A DNA stretch of 64,000 bases from Castanea sativa (lineage: Eukaryota; Streptophyta; Magnoliopsida; Fagales; Fagaceae): positions 42,211,634 to 42,275,633 of the forward strand of contig NC_134014.1 of the NCBI RefSeq assembly GCF_040712315.1, in the 5' to 3' direction. The notes under the pieces are model-generated. The model had not been told where the DNA came from. It did no database searches and saw nothing but the letters and a program-made list of their open reading frames with translations. This document shows positions 10,275-23,180 of this stretch, one piece after another; the first letter of the stretch is position 1; each line of letters begins with the position of its first letter. The translations under genes and the position numbers were made by a program.

Positions 10275-12748
10275 TGTCAAGGGTTCTTTTTACATTTTTT
10301 GTACCTTAGACACACATCTTGATGTTATTGGAAAATGCTTAGCTTAAGCTTTTTCTAAAAAGGAAGCTGGGTCTGGCGCTTCACAGAATAGGCTCCAAAG
10401 TACCATTTTATTGCTGCCAGTTTGTGCGCAAACATTGAGTCCATAGTCCAAGAGAAGACACTGCAAATTGAGCTTATCCTCTACTTTTGCCGCAGAAGGA
10501 ACTTTTCTCCAGTTTCTGCCATAGGACCGACTTTTTTATTGTGCAGGAAAACTTTCTGCTATGCAATAAAACCTTTTGTTGCGCAGTAAAACTTTTTGCA
10601 GTGCAGTAAAGCTTTCTGCTGTGCAATAAAGCTTTCTGTTGTGCAGTAAAACCTCCTGCTGCATGGTATAGCTTTCTACTATGCAGTAAAGTTTTCTGCT
10701 ATGTAGTAAAACCTTCTGTTGTGCAGTAAAACTTTCTGCACTTTTCTGCAACGTGAATGACTACTCTTCATTTTTACAGCAAAAATACTTTTCTACTTCC
10801 TGCACATAAACAAATCTAAAACCTAAAGAAAATACCAATCAAGTAAATGTTAGTTTACATGGGTTAGCTTATTCTCAAATATATACATACATATATCCAT
10901 AAATACACTTATACGTATTCACATATACATGTATAAAATATATTTTGTAGAACATGAGATTCAATGTATATGTATATATACTTATGGCAGGATAATGATT
11001 AGTTTGTGTCAAAAGTAAAATACGTGATAACAAAGAAATAAGAAAGTTTCAGCAGAAAAATTTTAACTAGTATAATAGCTTACACAATAAATATAATAAA
11101 AATGTGTTATAGCAGAATAACTAGTACAACAAGTAAAGATACCACAGCAGGACAACTGATGCAGCAAACATGATAAAAACATGCTACAGCAGAATGACTA
11201 AATACAATAGATATAAGTTCTAATGAGTGAAATCAAATATATTTGCAATCGAAATCAAATATTGAATCTTCCCATAGAATAAGTAAACTAAGAAGGAACT
11301 CAAACCCCAACTTGAACAACTTTTTCATAGGCTTTTGTCATCAAAATTGTGTATTCTGGAGAATATGCCTAAATGGTTAATGACTACTACTTTTAGGAGA
11401 CTTCAAAGAGTGGGTTTGCTAAGAGGGAGGGAAAATATTGTCTATTGATGCGTGTTCCTATTCCTGCCTTGTTTTCTCTCTTCTTTTTACCACTTTCTTT
11501 CTTTGTTTCTCTCTATTCCTTTTACTCTTAGTTTCTTATTACTTTCTTGCCATGGGTTGTTCCCCCTTTGGTATTTCCTTTTATTGGGTCCCTCTCTCTA
11601 GGTGCCTCTCTCTCTCCAAGCGCCTCCCTTAGGTGCTTATTGCTCTCTTACCATGGGTTCCCCCTTTAGGTGCTTCTCCCTTTCATCCGCGGTTACCTCT
11701 TCCTTTTATAGTAAACTGATTCAATGAGATTTCTCCCTTTTACCTCTAGGACTTCACCAACTATTTTTGGCTTGTTTTGGGCATTCCTTCAAGACTGCTC
11801 ACCAACCCATTGGTTGCCCGACCACTACCTCTACTCAGAATACATTTGTTGCACCATTACTCATTTCGTGACGAAATTCAATTTTGTTCGTTCCTACTGT
11901 ATACCTCTACCTCTAAGTTCAAATGGATAAGGATTGAACTACCTCACCACCTACATCTATGGTATGCACCAGATAGTCCCAGTCATCTAATACTTCTTTT
12001 GAGTAAGATACCATCCTAGTAGAGTATATTCCCAAAAGAAGTCATGGCTGGAAACCAAATATAAACCCCTTTTCCCCCCACCACCAAACCACACCCTTTG
12101 AATCCCCTTGATTGTGAGTCCACCTCCCTTATATTGGTTAGGTATAGGTTGGTGGTGTTTCTACCCTTGTGTGCTTGCTTCATTATCTTCTGTTTTTGTC
12201 TTCTTTCATTCCCACGCCGTTTTTGCCATAGCAAATTAGCTTTGTTTCGTTCTGCTGCGTGTCTCTGTCTTATTTCTTCATGTGTTTCCTACTATGTTTG
12301 TCATTCCTTTTTGGCTTTTCTTTCCTTCACGTAATTCTTGCTGTTGACACTTCTTGTTGTTCCTTGTTTCTTTTCATCGTGCTTCTTCATATTAGTTTTC
12401 ACGTCTATCTTTTTATACAAAAGGATCTAGGCCTTTATGGGGCCAAATAATGTTGACTAGATCAAAAGGGTCTTGGGCCCAATTTTCCTTGATTTGTCGA
12501 AGCCATTTTGCTAAAGAACTGTATTCTACGGTAGATCTGTAGTCTGCTGCTGATTTGTATTTTGCTGCAGATCGCTTTCCCTTACATTTCTTTCTTTGGG
12601 CATTTCTTACTCTTCGGTCTTCTTGGTGGGTTTTTGGACCTTGCTTTTCATTGAGCTTTCCTCCGTATGGGCTTTTGAGTCTTGCTTCTTATAGGGCTTT
12701 CTTTCTCATGGGCTTTTAGATACGGATTTGCAAAAATGGGCATCAACA
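10275..12748 (-). repeat. Long terminal repeat, left copy (3' LTR if minus orientation is right)
   Basis: It is 2474 bp and aligns along its full length with 19984-22436, with scattered substitutions and small indels. It contains a 20-bp tandem array (10536-10745), a CT-rich zone (11480-11720) and repeated GGGCTTT/CATGGGCTTTT motifs near the end (12640-12720). Confidence 0.85.
10536..10745. repeat. 20-bp tandem array inside the left LTR
   Basis: About ten degenerate units of the type TTTCTGCTGTGCAGTAAAGC repeat every 20 bases (for example phases at 10563, 10583 and 10603). The right LTR holds a shorter version at 20238-20405, so the array length differs between the two LTRs. Confidence 0.75.
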
Positions 12749-13569
12749 TTTAGCCCCCTGAGCATATGGATTGCTCTTGCAATTCATATGTGAACACTTA
12801 TGCAGTTTTCTTTCGCTGGTTGTTTCACAACTCACTTGCGAATGCTTCTCTTCTTTTCTTCGCAGGCCTATTGTTTCAATCTTTACTCTCCTTAGGCAAA
12901 TCATTCCCTTTCTTTCTGCAAATTTATGACCATCTAAGGGTAGCCAAAAAGTTGCTCTTTATAAGGGTGGTGGTTTTGTTGTTGTCACCTCGAAGCGAGT
13001 TTGTTGAATACTTTGCTTCTTTTTAGCTTGATTATTTCTACTGATTGCCTGCATGTTATTCTGTAGAAGCAGGAGGTCCTTACTGATAGCTCTTGCTTGT
13101 GATTTCTAGATTGTACATGCTTACTTCAAGAGGAAAGATGGCGTTTGCCGCTAACTCTAGTAATGTTGATGTTGAAAGTTTGCAGAGGGAGCGCTTTCTT
13201 TCTGCCATGCCTGCCCTTAATGACTTTCAAGATACTTTTCTCATTACTGACTTCATTTGATCTGTGTTGTATTGTTCATAGCCGTGTCCAGGCCCTTGCT
13301 TATATTTTTTTTCTTCTTCTCTGCTCACATACCGATCTTCTTTCTTTCCTTCCTCTTTGTAAGGAAAGCGATTCTTTCACCACTTTGTTTCTGCAGAAAC
13401 ATTTATTTATTTTCTTTGTTAATTCTTTTTCTTTCATTCAAGAGGTCTGCCACCCAATTCAATGAGTATTCAATAGAAGACCATTCTTAGTCTTTTTATA
13501 TTTCCAACCTTATTCAAAGGGATTGTTAGCTCATGAGATCATTCTTGATCTCCTTTTTTATATCCATCC

Positions 13570-14030
13570 CTATTTAAAGGGAATATTTTCCCCATTCGAG
13601 GGCTTTCTTTACAAAATACCATTCTTAATCTCTTTTTCTACCTCTACCCTCCTTCAAAGGGATTATTGCCCCATTCAAGGGTCTTTTTGCAATAGGTCAT
13701 TCTTAACCACTTTTTCTACCTCGACCTTCATTCGAAGAGATTATTACCCCATTCAAGGGTCTTTTGCATACTTCTACCCTCATTCAAAGGCCTGTTGCCC
13801 CATTCAAGGGTCTTTTTGCAATATGCCATTTTTAGCCTCTTTTTCTACGTCTACCCTCATTCAAAGGGGTTGTTGCCCCATGCAAGGGTCTTTTTGCAAT
13901 AAGCCATTCTTAGCCTCTTTTTCTACCTCTACCCTCATTCAAAGGGACTGTTGCCCCATTCAAGGGTCTTTTTGTAATAGGCTATTCTTAGCCTTTTTTT
14001 CTACTTCTACCCTCATTCAAAGGGATTGTC
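13570..14030. repeat. Tandem array, period about 80-87 bp
   Basis: About six units repeat ACCCTCATTCAAAGGGATTG, GCCCCATTCAAGGGTCTTTT and CATTCTTAGCCTCTTTTTCT in the same order. One unit (near 13751-13801) is shortened to about 50 bases by deletion. The CATTCAAGGG/CCCTCATTCAAAGGG pair gives short repeated palindromic contacts. Confidence 0.8.
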
Positions 14031-16429
14031 GATGATGATGATGTATGCATCATTCCTTTGTTTGTTTCTTGGTTTTCTTTTTTGAAATTCCTTGTGATCT
14101 TGAACTTCTACGATGGTACTCATTTCTTTATGTCTGTGGCAATTTATATACTTATTTCTTTACATTTCTACAGTAGCAAGTACTCACTTCTTTGCTTCGG
14201 CGGCAATATGCATGCTTGTTTCTTTATACCTATGCTTTTTACGGTAATACATACTCATTTCTTTGCTTCTGTAGGGATAAATACTCATTTTTCTACTTTC
14301 GCAGAATATGTAGACACTTTCTGCTACTAGTTTCTCTGCTTCTACTGCAATTCATAAACTTATTTCTTTGCGTTAATTCACCTCGTACTTTGCTTTTTCT
14401 AGAGTGCGCCTATACTGTAGGAATTGAAGGTTGTAGGAGATTCTGTGGCAAAAGAATTAGTCTTCACTGCTTCAACTAACTTACTTTCCCCACGTATTCC
14501 TTAGTATCATCTTTTCATTCTTCCATAAATGTAGTTGCTCTCTGAGAATGGTCAGGAGACACAAATGCCATGGAATCCTTCCTTGTTGGGTTCTTCTTCA
14601 TTATGATGTTTTACATTTTCTCATATCTACAAAATGCTCAAAATTGGCTCTTTGGATTCTTTGACTCTTCTTTCTCTTGCCAACTTCGCGAATAGCAATT
14701 TTGCGGAGTAAGGATCCTTCTTACGGTCTTCATTTTTTCTTTTCTTTTAGCCACTTAAGGTTGCTTCACTTCGGGTTTCATTCATTCTCAAAAATAGAGA
14801 AAGTGTTGTCTTCTACCACCTTTAAATCTAAGTCGACGACTGAAAAGATTTTCATCAAAATAGTTCTGCCAGATTACTTTCTTCAAGTAGAGTTCTTTCA
14901 CAAGAGGAAAGCTTCCTCTAAGTGTGTAGATCAAAGGGTGGCTTCGCTCCCTTTTCTTGTGCCTTCTTCTTCTCTTTACATTCATGTATCTTCATTTCTT
15001 TTGCTCGAAACAAAGCGTAAAGCTAACATTGCAAGCCCTCATCATAGTAGAGTACTCTTTCATTTGCTGATAATGCTTTCTGCTGTGTTGAAGAACACAT
15101 GTATTCTTTGCTAGGATGAAGTTTCTGCGGAGAAGGATGCTGGGCCTTGTAGAAAGGCAAGTTTCTTTCAGTGATGATGTATTTATGGAGGACCTCTTTA
15201 TTTGGAGCTACTACTAACATGGGAAAATGTATTGTTGCAATAGTAGAGGACTTTCTAGCCCCCAAGATCATCAATACTCTTGTTTAGAATGAAAAGAAAG
15301 CAAAGATTTCTTTCAGTGATGATGTCGTTTTCATTGCGGGTTGTTTCTAATTCTGCCATAAATTATAGTTCTACAGTAAAATTGATCTTGCTGTAGAAGT
15401 GATTAAGTCTGCCACTCATTGTAAGGCGCCTACAAGTGGTGCCACTATAGATATTTTTCCAAGGGGAAATGAGGATGCTTTCATGAGAAATCTTCGCTTT
15501 CTTTTCATTCTAAACATTTTCTTTGTCATTCTGCGACAACAACTATTGATTCTTTCATGTTTGATTTTCTTTCTTCTTTATCATATTCTTCTTGTTAATC
15601 TACCACAGCCACTGCTAGTGAGGATATCACTGCTTCTTTGACGAAAATGCATGGATGTTGTTGCAAACTAACTTTCTCTCGATTTTGTTGTAATCTTCCT
15701 AGATGAGTAGGATAAACCAATCTCTTAGGAAGATTAAATGCTACTCAAGAAAAAAAAATTCCTTGAGATTACTGCAGATCTTATTTCTTCCAATTTTTCT
15801 TTCTTATGTTGCTAAGCTTGGCAATGTCTTTCCAATTCTTGTGGAAGGTGGTCTACCATTGAATGCGTTGCTTGAGAGATGTTTGGACTGCATTGTTGAT
15901 TTCCACCTTTTGTTTCTGCTGTGAGTTCCTTTGTCACTCAGCTTTTCTGCGAAGCACTCTTGAAGTCTTAAAGTCTCACAAAGAGCATTTATTTTCTGCT
16001 ATAGTGCTTAATGGTTCAACATTACACATGTTTTGCTAGAGTGCTTGTAGGCCCTCTCTTCTTACTTCCTTTATTTGCTTCTTTGACATTTGCCGCAACA
16101 AGGGTGGTAGAATTTCTTCATGGATTCGCCACTACGTAGACTTTGTATTATGTGAGAACTTATTCTCCAATTGTTAGTTGATGTTTCTAAAAAAGATAGA
16201 TGGTGTTACTACTTTATCGCAGACTAGAATGTTACTTTATTTTGGTAGGTTGCGAAAAATTGCATGGGTGTTGCTTTATGCCATATCATAAAGTTTGAAG
16301 TTGCTGCGGATCAAGTGGCGGATGAATGTATACTTGCTGAAATGCCACAATCAATACTTATTTCGCGGTGCGTAATGTTGCTGCTGCATATTGATACTCT
16401 AAGTGCTTTGTGGAAGGCATTCTAAATTT

Positions 16430-16710
16430 ACTATAGAATGGGCCTTAGCCCCCCGGCATGCAAGACAACTTGATGAGTCTTTAGCTTTTTGAAGAAGGCT
16501 TTTCTTATTTTCTGTAGAATGAGACAGCCCCTGGTATATGAGAATGAGTCCTTAGCTTTCTGCAGGAGGCTTTTTGTATTTGCTGTAGAATAAGACAGCC
16601 CCCAGCTCATGAAAATAAGTCCGTAGCTTTCTGCAGAAGCCTTCCCTGATTTGCCATAGAAAGAGACTTAGCCCCCCCAGCATGTGAGACAACTCGATGG
16701 GCTTGATGTC
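16430..16710. repeat. Tandem array, about four ~85-bp units
   Basis: Units contain TAGAATGAGACAGCCCCC, then CATGAGAATGAGTCC, then TTAGCTTTCTGCAGAAGGCT. The run of C is longest in the outer two units (near 16448 and 16672). Confidence 0.7.
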
Positions 16711-19700
16711 ATACTTAAATCACCTTCTCTTAGTATTGATGCTTCTGATGAAGCTTTTCAACATAATAAGAAATCTTGTTTTGCCAAAATAGGCAGTTTT
16801 ATAATAAGATCACCTCTGCCATGTGGTTCATGCATTCTTTAGTAAACATTCTTAGATGCCACGGATCTACAAGTTGCTATACTGTATAAATTCTTTGTTG
16901 CTAGAAATTTTGGGAAAGAGCTACTTCCCAGACATGCTTTGACTTCATTCTACTATGAACACACTTGATTCCCATGTATTTTCTGCTACATATGATTGTG
17001 GTTATAGCTCCTTTGCAAACTTTTTCCAAAAAACTCACGGTCTTGGTTCCTTTGCAGGTTTGATTGAGTGTAGCCCCCATTGTGAGCTTTTGCCAAGAAC
17101 TCACAATCAAGGTTCCTTTGTCGGCTTTTAGCCAAGAATTCATGGCCATGACCTATTTGCTCGCTTTCACTACTAAGACCCATATTTCTTAGGTTTCTTC
17201 TTTGCTTGCTTTGAGTATGGGTGTATTTAGATGGAGCTTGCTACGTCTCTTGCTTCATGGTTGGCTAGTAATAGCCAAGAGTCAGCAGCTTCTAATATAG
17301 AATTTTCCCATGACGTACCAACATCTTCTTGGGACATCATGCTTCTTTATTCTTGTGGCAGAATGCCCTTGTAGTAGAACTCCTTCAATAAAAACCACAT
17401 AATAGTTTTCTACAGCAATAATATGAGCAACTCTATTCACGATTCTGTCAGCAATTGATTATGCTATTTCCCTTTTCTACATAAGCCAAAAGAAGGAGCT
17501 TTGAGTTTTTCATTGTTGCAGAGTTCTTCTAGGATGAGACATGGGCATCAATGAGCTTCAAGACTTGAAAAGTGATGGTGGAGTTGCGTAGTTTGTAGTA
17601 CAAGTGATCTGATATATTCATTCTTAGAAATATTATAAAGACCATGATCATTAATGCCACTCTAGGCATAAATTCTCTAAGGTGCTTCACAGAAAGCTTC
17701 TCAACTCTTCAAGGTTGTTGAATCAGTTTGCTAGACCTGATAATGGACAAAAAGCAATTTGCAAGCAACTTGTAGATTTGGGCTTCTTTATGGAGAGTAC
17801 GCAATAACTGAATGATTGGCCTCATTCCAAGGTCAGGATTTAATTTGGACACACCACCATCCTGTCAAATGCCTTTAATGTAGTCTTTGGTTGAAGCGAA
17901 TGCTTTGATATCATTGAATTGATTATTTCTCTCTCCTCCCTTTATTGGTACTAATATATTTGTTGATGAAGTAGCAAGAGATTGATTCAGCAAAACTGAC
18001 TATGAAAGGCTTTGTATGCACCTCCCTTACTTTGATAACAAGTTCCAAATTTGTTGAATAAGATCTAGACTCGAATTTCTTGCTACAGTAGAATCGTCCA
18101 CTACCCTTTTACACATTTTCACACTATTGGTGTTCCAATGAATTCTTAATGGGGTAATGACCACTTTTGTTGTAGAAGATAATCATGTTGGATTTGTGAT
18201 TGCACTTAGAAAGTTCAAGAATTCAATACTGAATTTCTTTGTAAGATATTCTGTGAAAAGACCTGTTGGAATACAAAATTTTTCTGTAGAATATTCTATT
18301 GCAGAATATTCTACTGTGAACAGTCTGCTGAGATATCTGCACTTTGGTTTATGAAACTTTTGACTAAGAAACATTCTGCAGATGAGCTATCTGCATTTCT
18401 GAAATTCAGTAGATTCTGCTGTGAATAATCTGCCGAAGGATCTACACTTTGTCTTCTAAAACTTTCCGCTACGAAATATTCTACCGATGAACATTCTGCA
18501 TTTCTGGGATTCTGCTATGCAATATTCTGCCGATGAACATTCTGGAATTTAGTAGATTCTACTGTAAATAATCTACATTCTAGCTTATGAAATTTTCCAC
18601 TATAAAATATTCTGCAGATGAACATTCTGCACTTTTGAAATTTAGCAGATTTTGCTGTGAATAGTCTCCTGAATCTGCACTTTCTGCTACGAAATTTCTG
18701 CAAAGGGACATTTTTCACTTCTGAAAAATTCTGCTGAAGGATACTTCGCTGAGGAAATAGTGACTCGCAATAGTATAGTAATGATGAAAGTTTTCCTTTG
18801 GCTGCTATAGCTTTATTTTTTGTTTCTAGCTTTTGGTTCTTGAGGGAAAGTAGAGCTAGAATCACTAGCATGAAAAAAATGATTAAAACCTTGTAAGGGG
18901 AAGAAGGGATTATTCTCTTCTAAATGCTAGACCCGAAGGTGGAGATGGAGAGAGTTTAGAAAGCTTCTAGTGTTTCCTTAAAAGAAATGAGAGCAAAAAT
19001 GTGATAAGTGGCTTAGAAAGCTTTTGGGAGAGTTGCATGTTTGAAGAAGTGGCTTGCCACTTGTTCTCACATGCATGGCAAGGAGAACAAGTGGCATTTA
19101 AAGGATAGGAGCAAGTATTCTAAAGGCCTTCTATTGTAGAGTTCTCAAGATATTTATGCTGTAGAACTCTATGGTGTTGTAGTGATATTTTGCTACTGCG
19201 TTTTGATGTAATCCCATTGAACTCTACTATGGTATTGTGGTATTCTACCACAACATTCTGCAGCAATATTCTACCATAGCATTTTGCTCACAATACCGTT
19301 CTATTTTAACGTTGTTGCGTTTTGCCACAAAATTCTACGTACTGTCTTGTTGTAACATTGCTACATTCTGCTAGAGAATTCTGCTACGATATTGTCCTGC
19401 TGTACCATTACTGCAATATTCTGCCTTAGAATTCCACAACACTGTTTTGCTGTAATGTTACCATGATATTTCGCCATAGAATCCTACTATGGTACTGTTG
19501 TGACGTTTTGGATACCATCCTGTGTTGTAGCACAAATTAAAACAGATAATTAATTCATCTAGTCTTGATATAAGATAACATTTTTTATTCAACAAAATTT
19601 TGTTTTATATTGTTTTGTTTCCTACATTAAACTCAATCTATGTAAGTAGCAAGCTAAACTCCAATAACTAATGAGATTTTCTAAATCATTATTGATACAA

Positions 19701-19983
19701 AATAATTATTGTTCAGGCTCTCCCTTATTAAACCAAGGTTGGGTAGCTCCATAAAATGGTCATATTAGATTTAGGTGATATTTCTTGAAACATAATAATT
19801 TTAGTAAATCATGATATCATGAATCATTGGGGTACGCCAATTTAGAGTTAAATATCAAAACCAGCCATGTCTTTCAAAAACATCCACGTCTTGCTTTGGT
19901 AAGGACTTGGAAATATGTTTGCAGAGGAGAAATGTCTCATTCTCCGCATCTTGATCCCAACTCCCTAGTGAAGGTACCAAAAT

Positions 19984-22436
19984 TGTCAAGGGTTCTTTTT
20001 ACATTTCTTGTACCTTAGACATGCGTCTTGATGTTATTGGACAACGTTTAGTCTAGACTTTTTCTAAGAAGGAAGTTGGGTTTGGCGCTTCGCGGAATGG
20101 GCTCCAAAGTACCATTCTACCGCTGCCAATTTTGCGCAAACATTGAGTCCAAAGTCCAAGGGAAAATGCTGCAAAGTGAGCTTATCCTCTGCTTTTGCCG
20201 TAGAAGGAACTTTTCTCCAGTTTCTGCCACATGATCAACTTTTCTGCTGCGTAGTAAAATTTTCTGCAGTGCAATAAACCTTTCTGTTGCGCGCTAAAAC
20301 TTTTTGCAGTACAGTAAAGCTTCCTGCTATGCAGTAAAACCTTCTGCTATGCGGTATAGCCTTTTATTGCACAGTAAAGTTTTTTGCTATACAGAAAAGC
20401 TTTATGCACTTTTCTGCAATGTGAATGACTACTTTTCATTTTTTACAGCAGAAATACGTTTCTACTTCTTGCACATAAACAAATCTAAAATCCAAAGAAA
20501 ATACCAATCAAGTAAATGTTAGTTTACATGAGTTAGCATATTCCCAAATATATACATATATATATTCGCAAATACACTTATACGTATTCACATATACAGA
20601 CATAAAATATATTTTGTAGAACATGAGATTTAATGTATATGTATATATACTTATGACAGGATAATGATTAGTTTGTGCCAAAAGTAAAATACGTAATAAC
20701 AAAGAAATAAGAATTTCAACAGAAAATGTTTAACTAGTATAATAGCTAACATAATAAAAAAGTGCTACAGCAGAATAACTAGTACAATAAGTAAAGATAC
20801 CACAACAGGACAACTGATGCTGAAAACGTGATAAAAACATGCTACATCAGAATGACTAAATACAGCAGATATAAGTTCTAACAAGTGAAATCAAATATAT
20901 TTGCAATCGAAATCAAATATTGAATCTTCCCATAGAATAAGTAAACTAAGAAGGAACCCAAACCCCAACTTGAACAACTTTGTCATAGGTTTTTGTCATC
21001 AAAGTTGTGCATTTTGGAGAATAGGCCTAAATGGTTACTAACTACTACTTTTGGGGGACTTCAAAGAGTAGGTTTGCTAAGAGAGAGGGAAAAGATGGTC
21101 TATTGATGTGTGCCCCTATTCCTGCCGTGTTTTCTCTCTTCTTTTTACCACTTTCGTTCTTTATTTCTCTCCATTCTTTTTACTCTTAGTTTCTTATTAC
21201 TCTCTTGTCGTGGGTTGTTCCCCTTTGGTCTTTCCTTTTTTTGGGACCCTCTCTCTAGGTGTCTCTCTCTCTCTCTCTCTCTCTCTAAGTACCTCCCTTA
21301 GGTGCTTACTGCTCTTTACCATTGGTTCCCCCCTTAGGTGCTTTTCCCTTTCATCTGTGGCTACCTCTTCCTTTTATAGTAAAGTGATTCAATGGGATTT
21401 CTCCCTTTTACCCCTAGGACTTCACCAACTATTTTTGGCTTGTTGTGGGCATCCCTTCAAGACAGCCCACCAACCCATTGGTTGCCTAGCCACTACCTTT
21501 GCTCAGAATACATTTGCTGCACCACTACTCATTTCGTGACAAAATTCAATTTTGTTTGTTCTTGTTGTATACCTCTACCTCTAAGTTCAAATGGATAAGG
21601 ATTGAGCTACCTCACCACCTACCTCTATGGCATGCATCAGATGGTCCCAGCCATCTACTACTTCTTTTGGGTAAGATACCATCCCAATAGGGTATATTCC
21701 CAAAAGAAGTATGGCTAGAAACCAAATATCGACCCCTTTTCCCCCCACCACTAAACCACACCCACTGAATCCCCTTGACCGTGGGCCCACCTCCCTTGTA
21801 TTGGTTGGGTATAGATTGGTGGTTCTTCGGCCCTTGTGTGCTTCCTCCATTATCTTTTGTTTTTGTCTTCTTTCGTTCCCACGCCGTTTCTGCCATAACA
21901 AATTAGCTTTGTTTCATTTTGCTGCGTGTCTCTATCTTATTTCTTCATGTGTTTCCTACTGTGTTTATCATTTCCTTTGGTTTGGCTTTTCTTTCCTTCC
22001 CGTAATTCCTACTGCTGACACTTCCTATTGTTCCTTGTTTTTTGCCATTGTGCTTCTTCATATTAGTTTTCACTCCTATCTTTTTATACAAAAGGATTTG
22101 TGCCTGTGTGGGCCAAATAATGTTGACTGGATCAAAAGGGCTCGGGGCCCAATTTGCCTTGATCTATCGAAACCATTTTGCTAAAGAACTATATTCTGCG
22201 GTAGATCTGTATTCTGCTGCAAATTTGTATTCTACTGCAAATCTGCATTCTACTGCAGATCGCTTTCCCTTACATTTCTTTCTTTGGACATTTCTTACTC
22301 TTCGGCCTTCTTGGTGGGTCTTTGGGCCTTGCTTTTCATTGGGCTTTCCTCCATATGGGCTTTTGAGTCTTGCTTCTTATTGGGCTTTCTTCCTCATGGG
22401 CTTTTAAATATAAATTTGCAAAAATGGCCATCAACA
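19984..22436 (-). repeat. Long terminal repeat, right copy (5' LTR if minus orientation is right)
   Basis: It is 2453 bp, collinear with the left LTR, and starts TGTCAAGGGTTCTTTTTACA just as that copy does. A (TC)n run at about 21258-21290 is longer than in the left copy, and the 20-bp array is shorter. The two LTRs differ at many scattered positions, so the insertion is not recent. Confidence 0.85.
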
Positions 22437-23180
22437 CCTAGAAATTTAAATGTTTAGGAATGTAACTATTTTTTATCTTTGGTTTAATTTGAAATTTAAT
22501 AAAAATCCTAAGAATATGAGATGTTTATATTCAATTTATTTTAGAGAATATTATAAGAATAATTTATTTTTCCCAAAATATCATTTGATTTGTAAATACA
22601 ACAAGTCTTTTTTTTTAAGAAAAAAAAATCCTCCAAATGAATTATGAAAAACAAATTATAAATTATAAATCATGAAAAAATCAATAAAAATATAGTATAA
22701 TATTTTTTAAATGGCATGTATACTACAAAATAATTATTTAAACTATCAATTTATAACAGTTTTTCTTATTGGTTAAAGTGTATGGAGCATAATTACAATT
22801 GTCAGTTGGTACAAAATGTAACTTTATCCCGACATGAAAATCTAGAAACCTACTTTAAAAAAAAAAGGAATCAACATTCCTAAAAAAGGCATTAAGTGGG
22901 AATTTAGATACCATTGGAAGCTGACTCCCTTATATGATTTATAATCATATATGAGAATCTTTCCACATTTCTAAGAATTTTAAAAGATAACCCCATGCCA
23001 AACGTCAAACGCCACCTTAGTGCTTTTTTGGGGGGTAAATAGTGCCTTTTTTTTTTTTTACGAGTAACCTAGCTATTGTATACATTGTGATAAAAGTTTT
23101 AGACTTTTAACTACCTATTTTGTAGTAATTGTGTCTTGACTTTTAAGTGACCCGCTATTTTTTATTTATTTTTGCTACAA

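Larger units (their letters stand above)
12749..19983 (-). other. Noncoding interior of the LARD-like element
   Basis: This is 7.2 kb without a retroelement domain. It is pyrimidine-rich on the plus strand and full of short TTCTGC, CTGCAGAA and GCAGAAT motifs. Arrays are listed separately at 13570-14030 and 16430-16710. A third field of degenerate repeats, built on ATTCTGC and GATGAACATTCTGC, spans 18290-18760. The 170-residue frame at 13523-14035 is the array read in translation. No tRNA or snoRNA-like fold was recognised by eye. Confidence 0.6.
10275..22436 (-). mobile_element. 12.2 kb LTR retrotransposon without coding interior (LARD-like)
   Basis: Two LTRs of about 2.5 kb (10275-12748 and 19984-22436) enclose a 7235-bp interior, and the 5-bp duplication CCTAG (10270-10274, 22437-22441) flanks the whole. 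LTR ends are TGTCAAGG...CATCAACA on the plus strand. On the minus strand GGTACCTTCACTAGGGAG lies two to five bases inside the right LTR. It looks like a decayed primer-binding site of the Arg type used by Tat/Ogre elements. On the same strand CTCAGGGGGCTAAA, a polypurine-like tract, abuts the left LTR. The element is therefore probably transcribed on the minus strand. No gag, RT, RNase H or integrase motif appears in any frame, which fits a large retrotransposon derivative moved by enzymes from elsewhere. Orientation is inferred. The LTR pair and duplication are seen directly. Confidence 0.85.
10199..23016. mobile_element. PIF/Harbinger-like MITE split by the long-LTR element
   Basis: The left fragment 10199-10274 begins GGTGGTGTTTGGTAAATTGG. 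The right fragment 22442-23016 ends AACGTCAAACGCCACC, so the ends are inverted repeats of the GGTGGYGTTTG kind. TTA flanks both ends (10196-10198 and 23017-23019). Removing the inserted LTR element and one CCTAG copy leaves about 650 bp. No coding sequence is seen. A related, more diverged sequence seems to surround the solo LTR at 42657-43299. Confidence 0.6.

Noticed and set aside
10536..10745. Regular short repeats, considered as a CRISPR array
   Set aside because: Units are contiguous with no spacers and the genome is a plant. It is an ordinary tandem array inside an LTR.
13523..14035. 170-residue frame with internal repeats
   Set aside because: It is the ~85-bp array of the LARD-like element read in translation, with no known domain.
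10275..22436. Plus-strand orientation of the long-LTR element
   Set aside because: The sequence after the left LTR (TTTAGCCCCCTGAG) does not look like a primer site but is a good polypurine tract on the minus strand. The opposite end gives the primer-site-like sequence.
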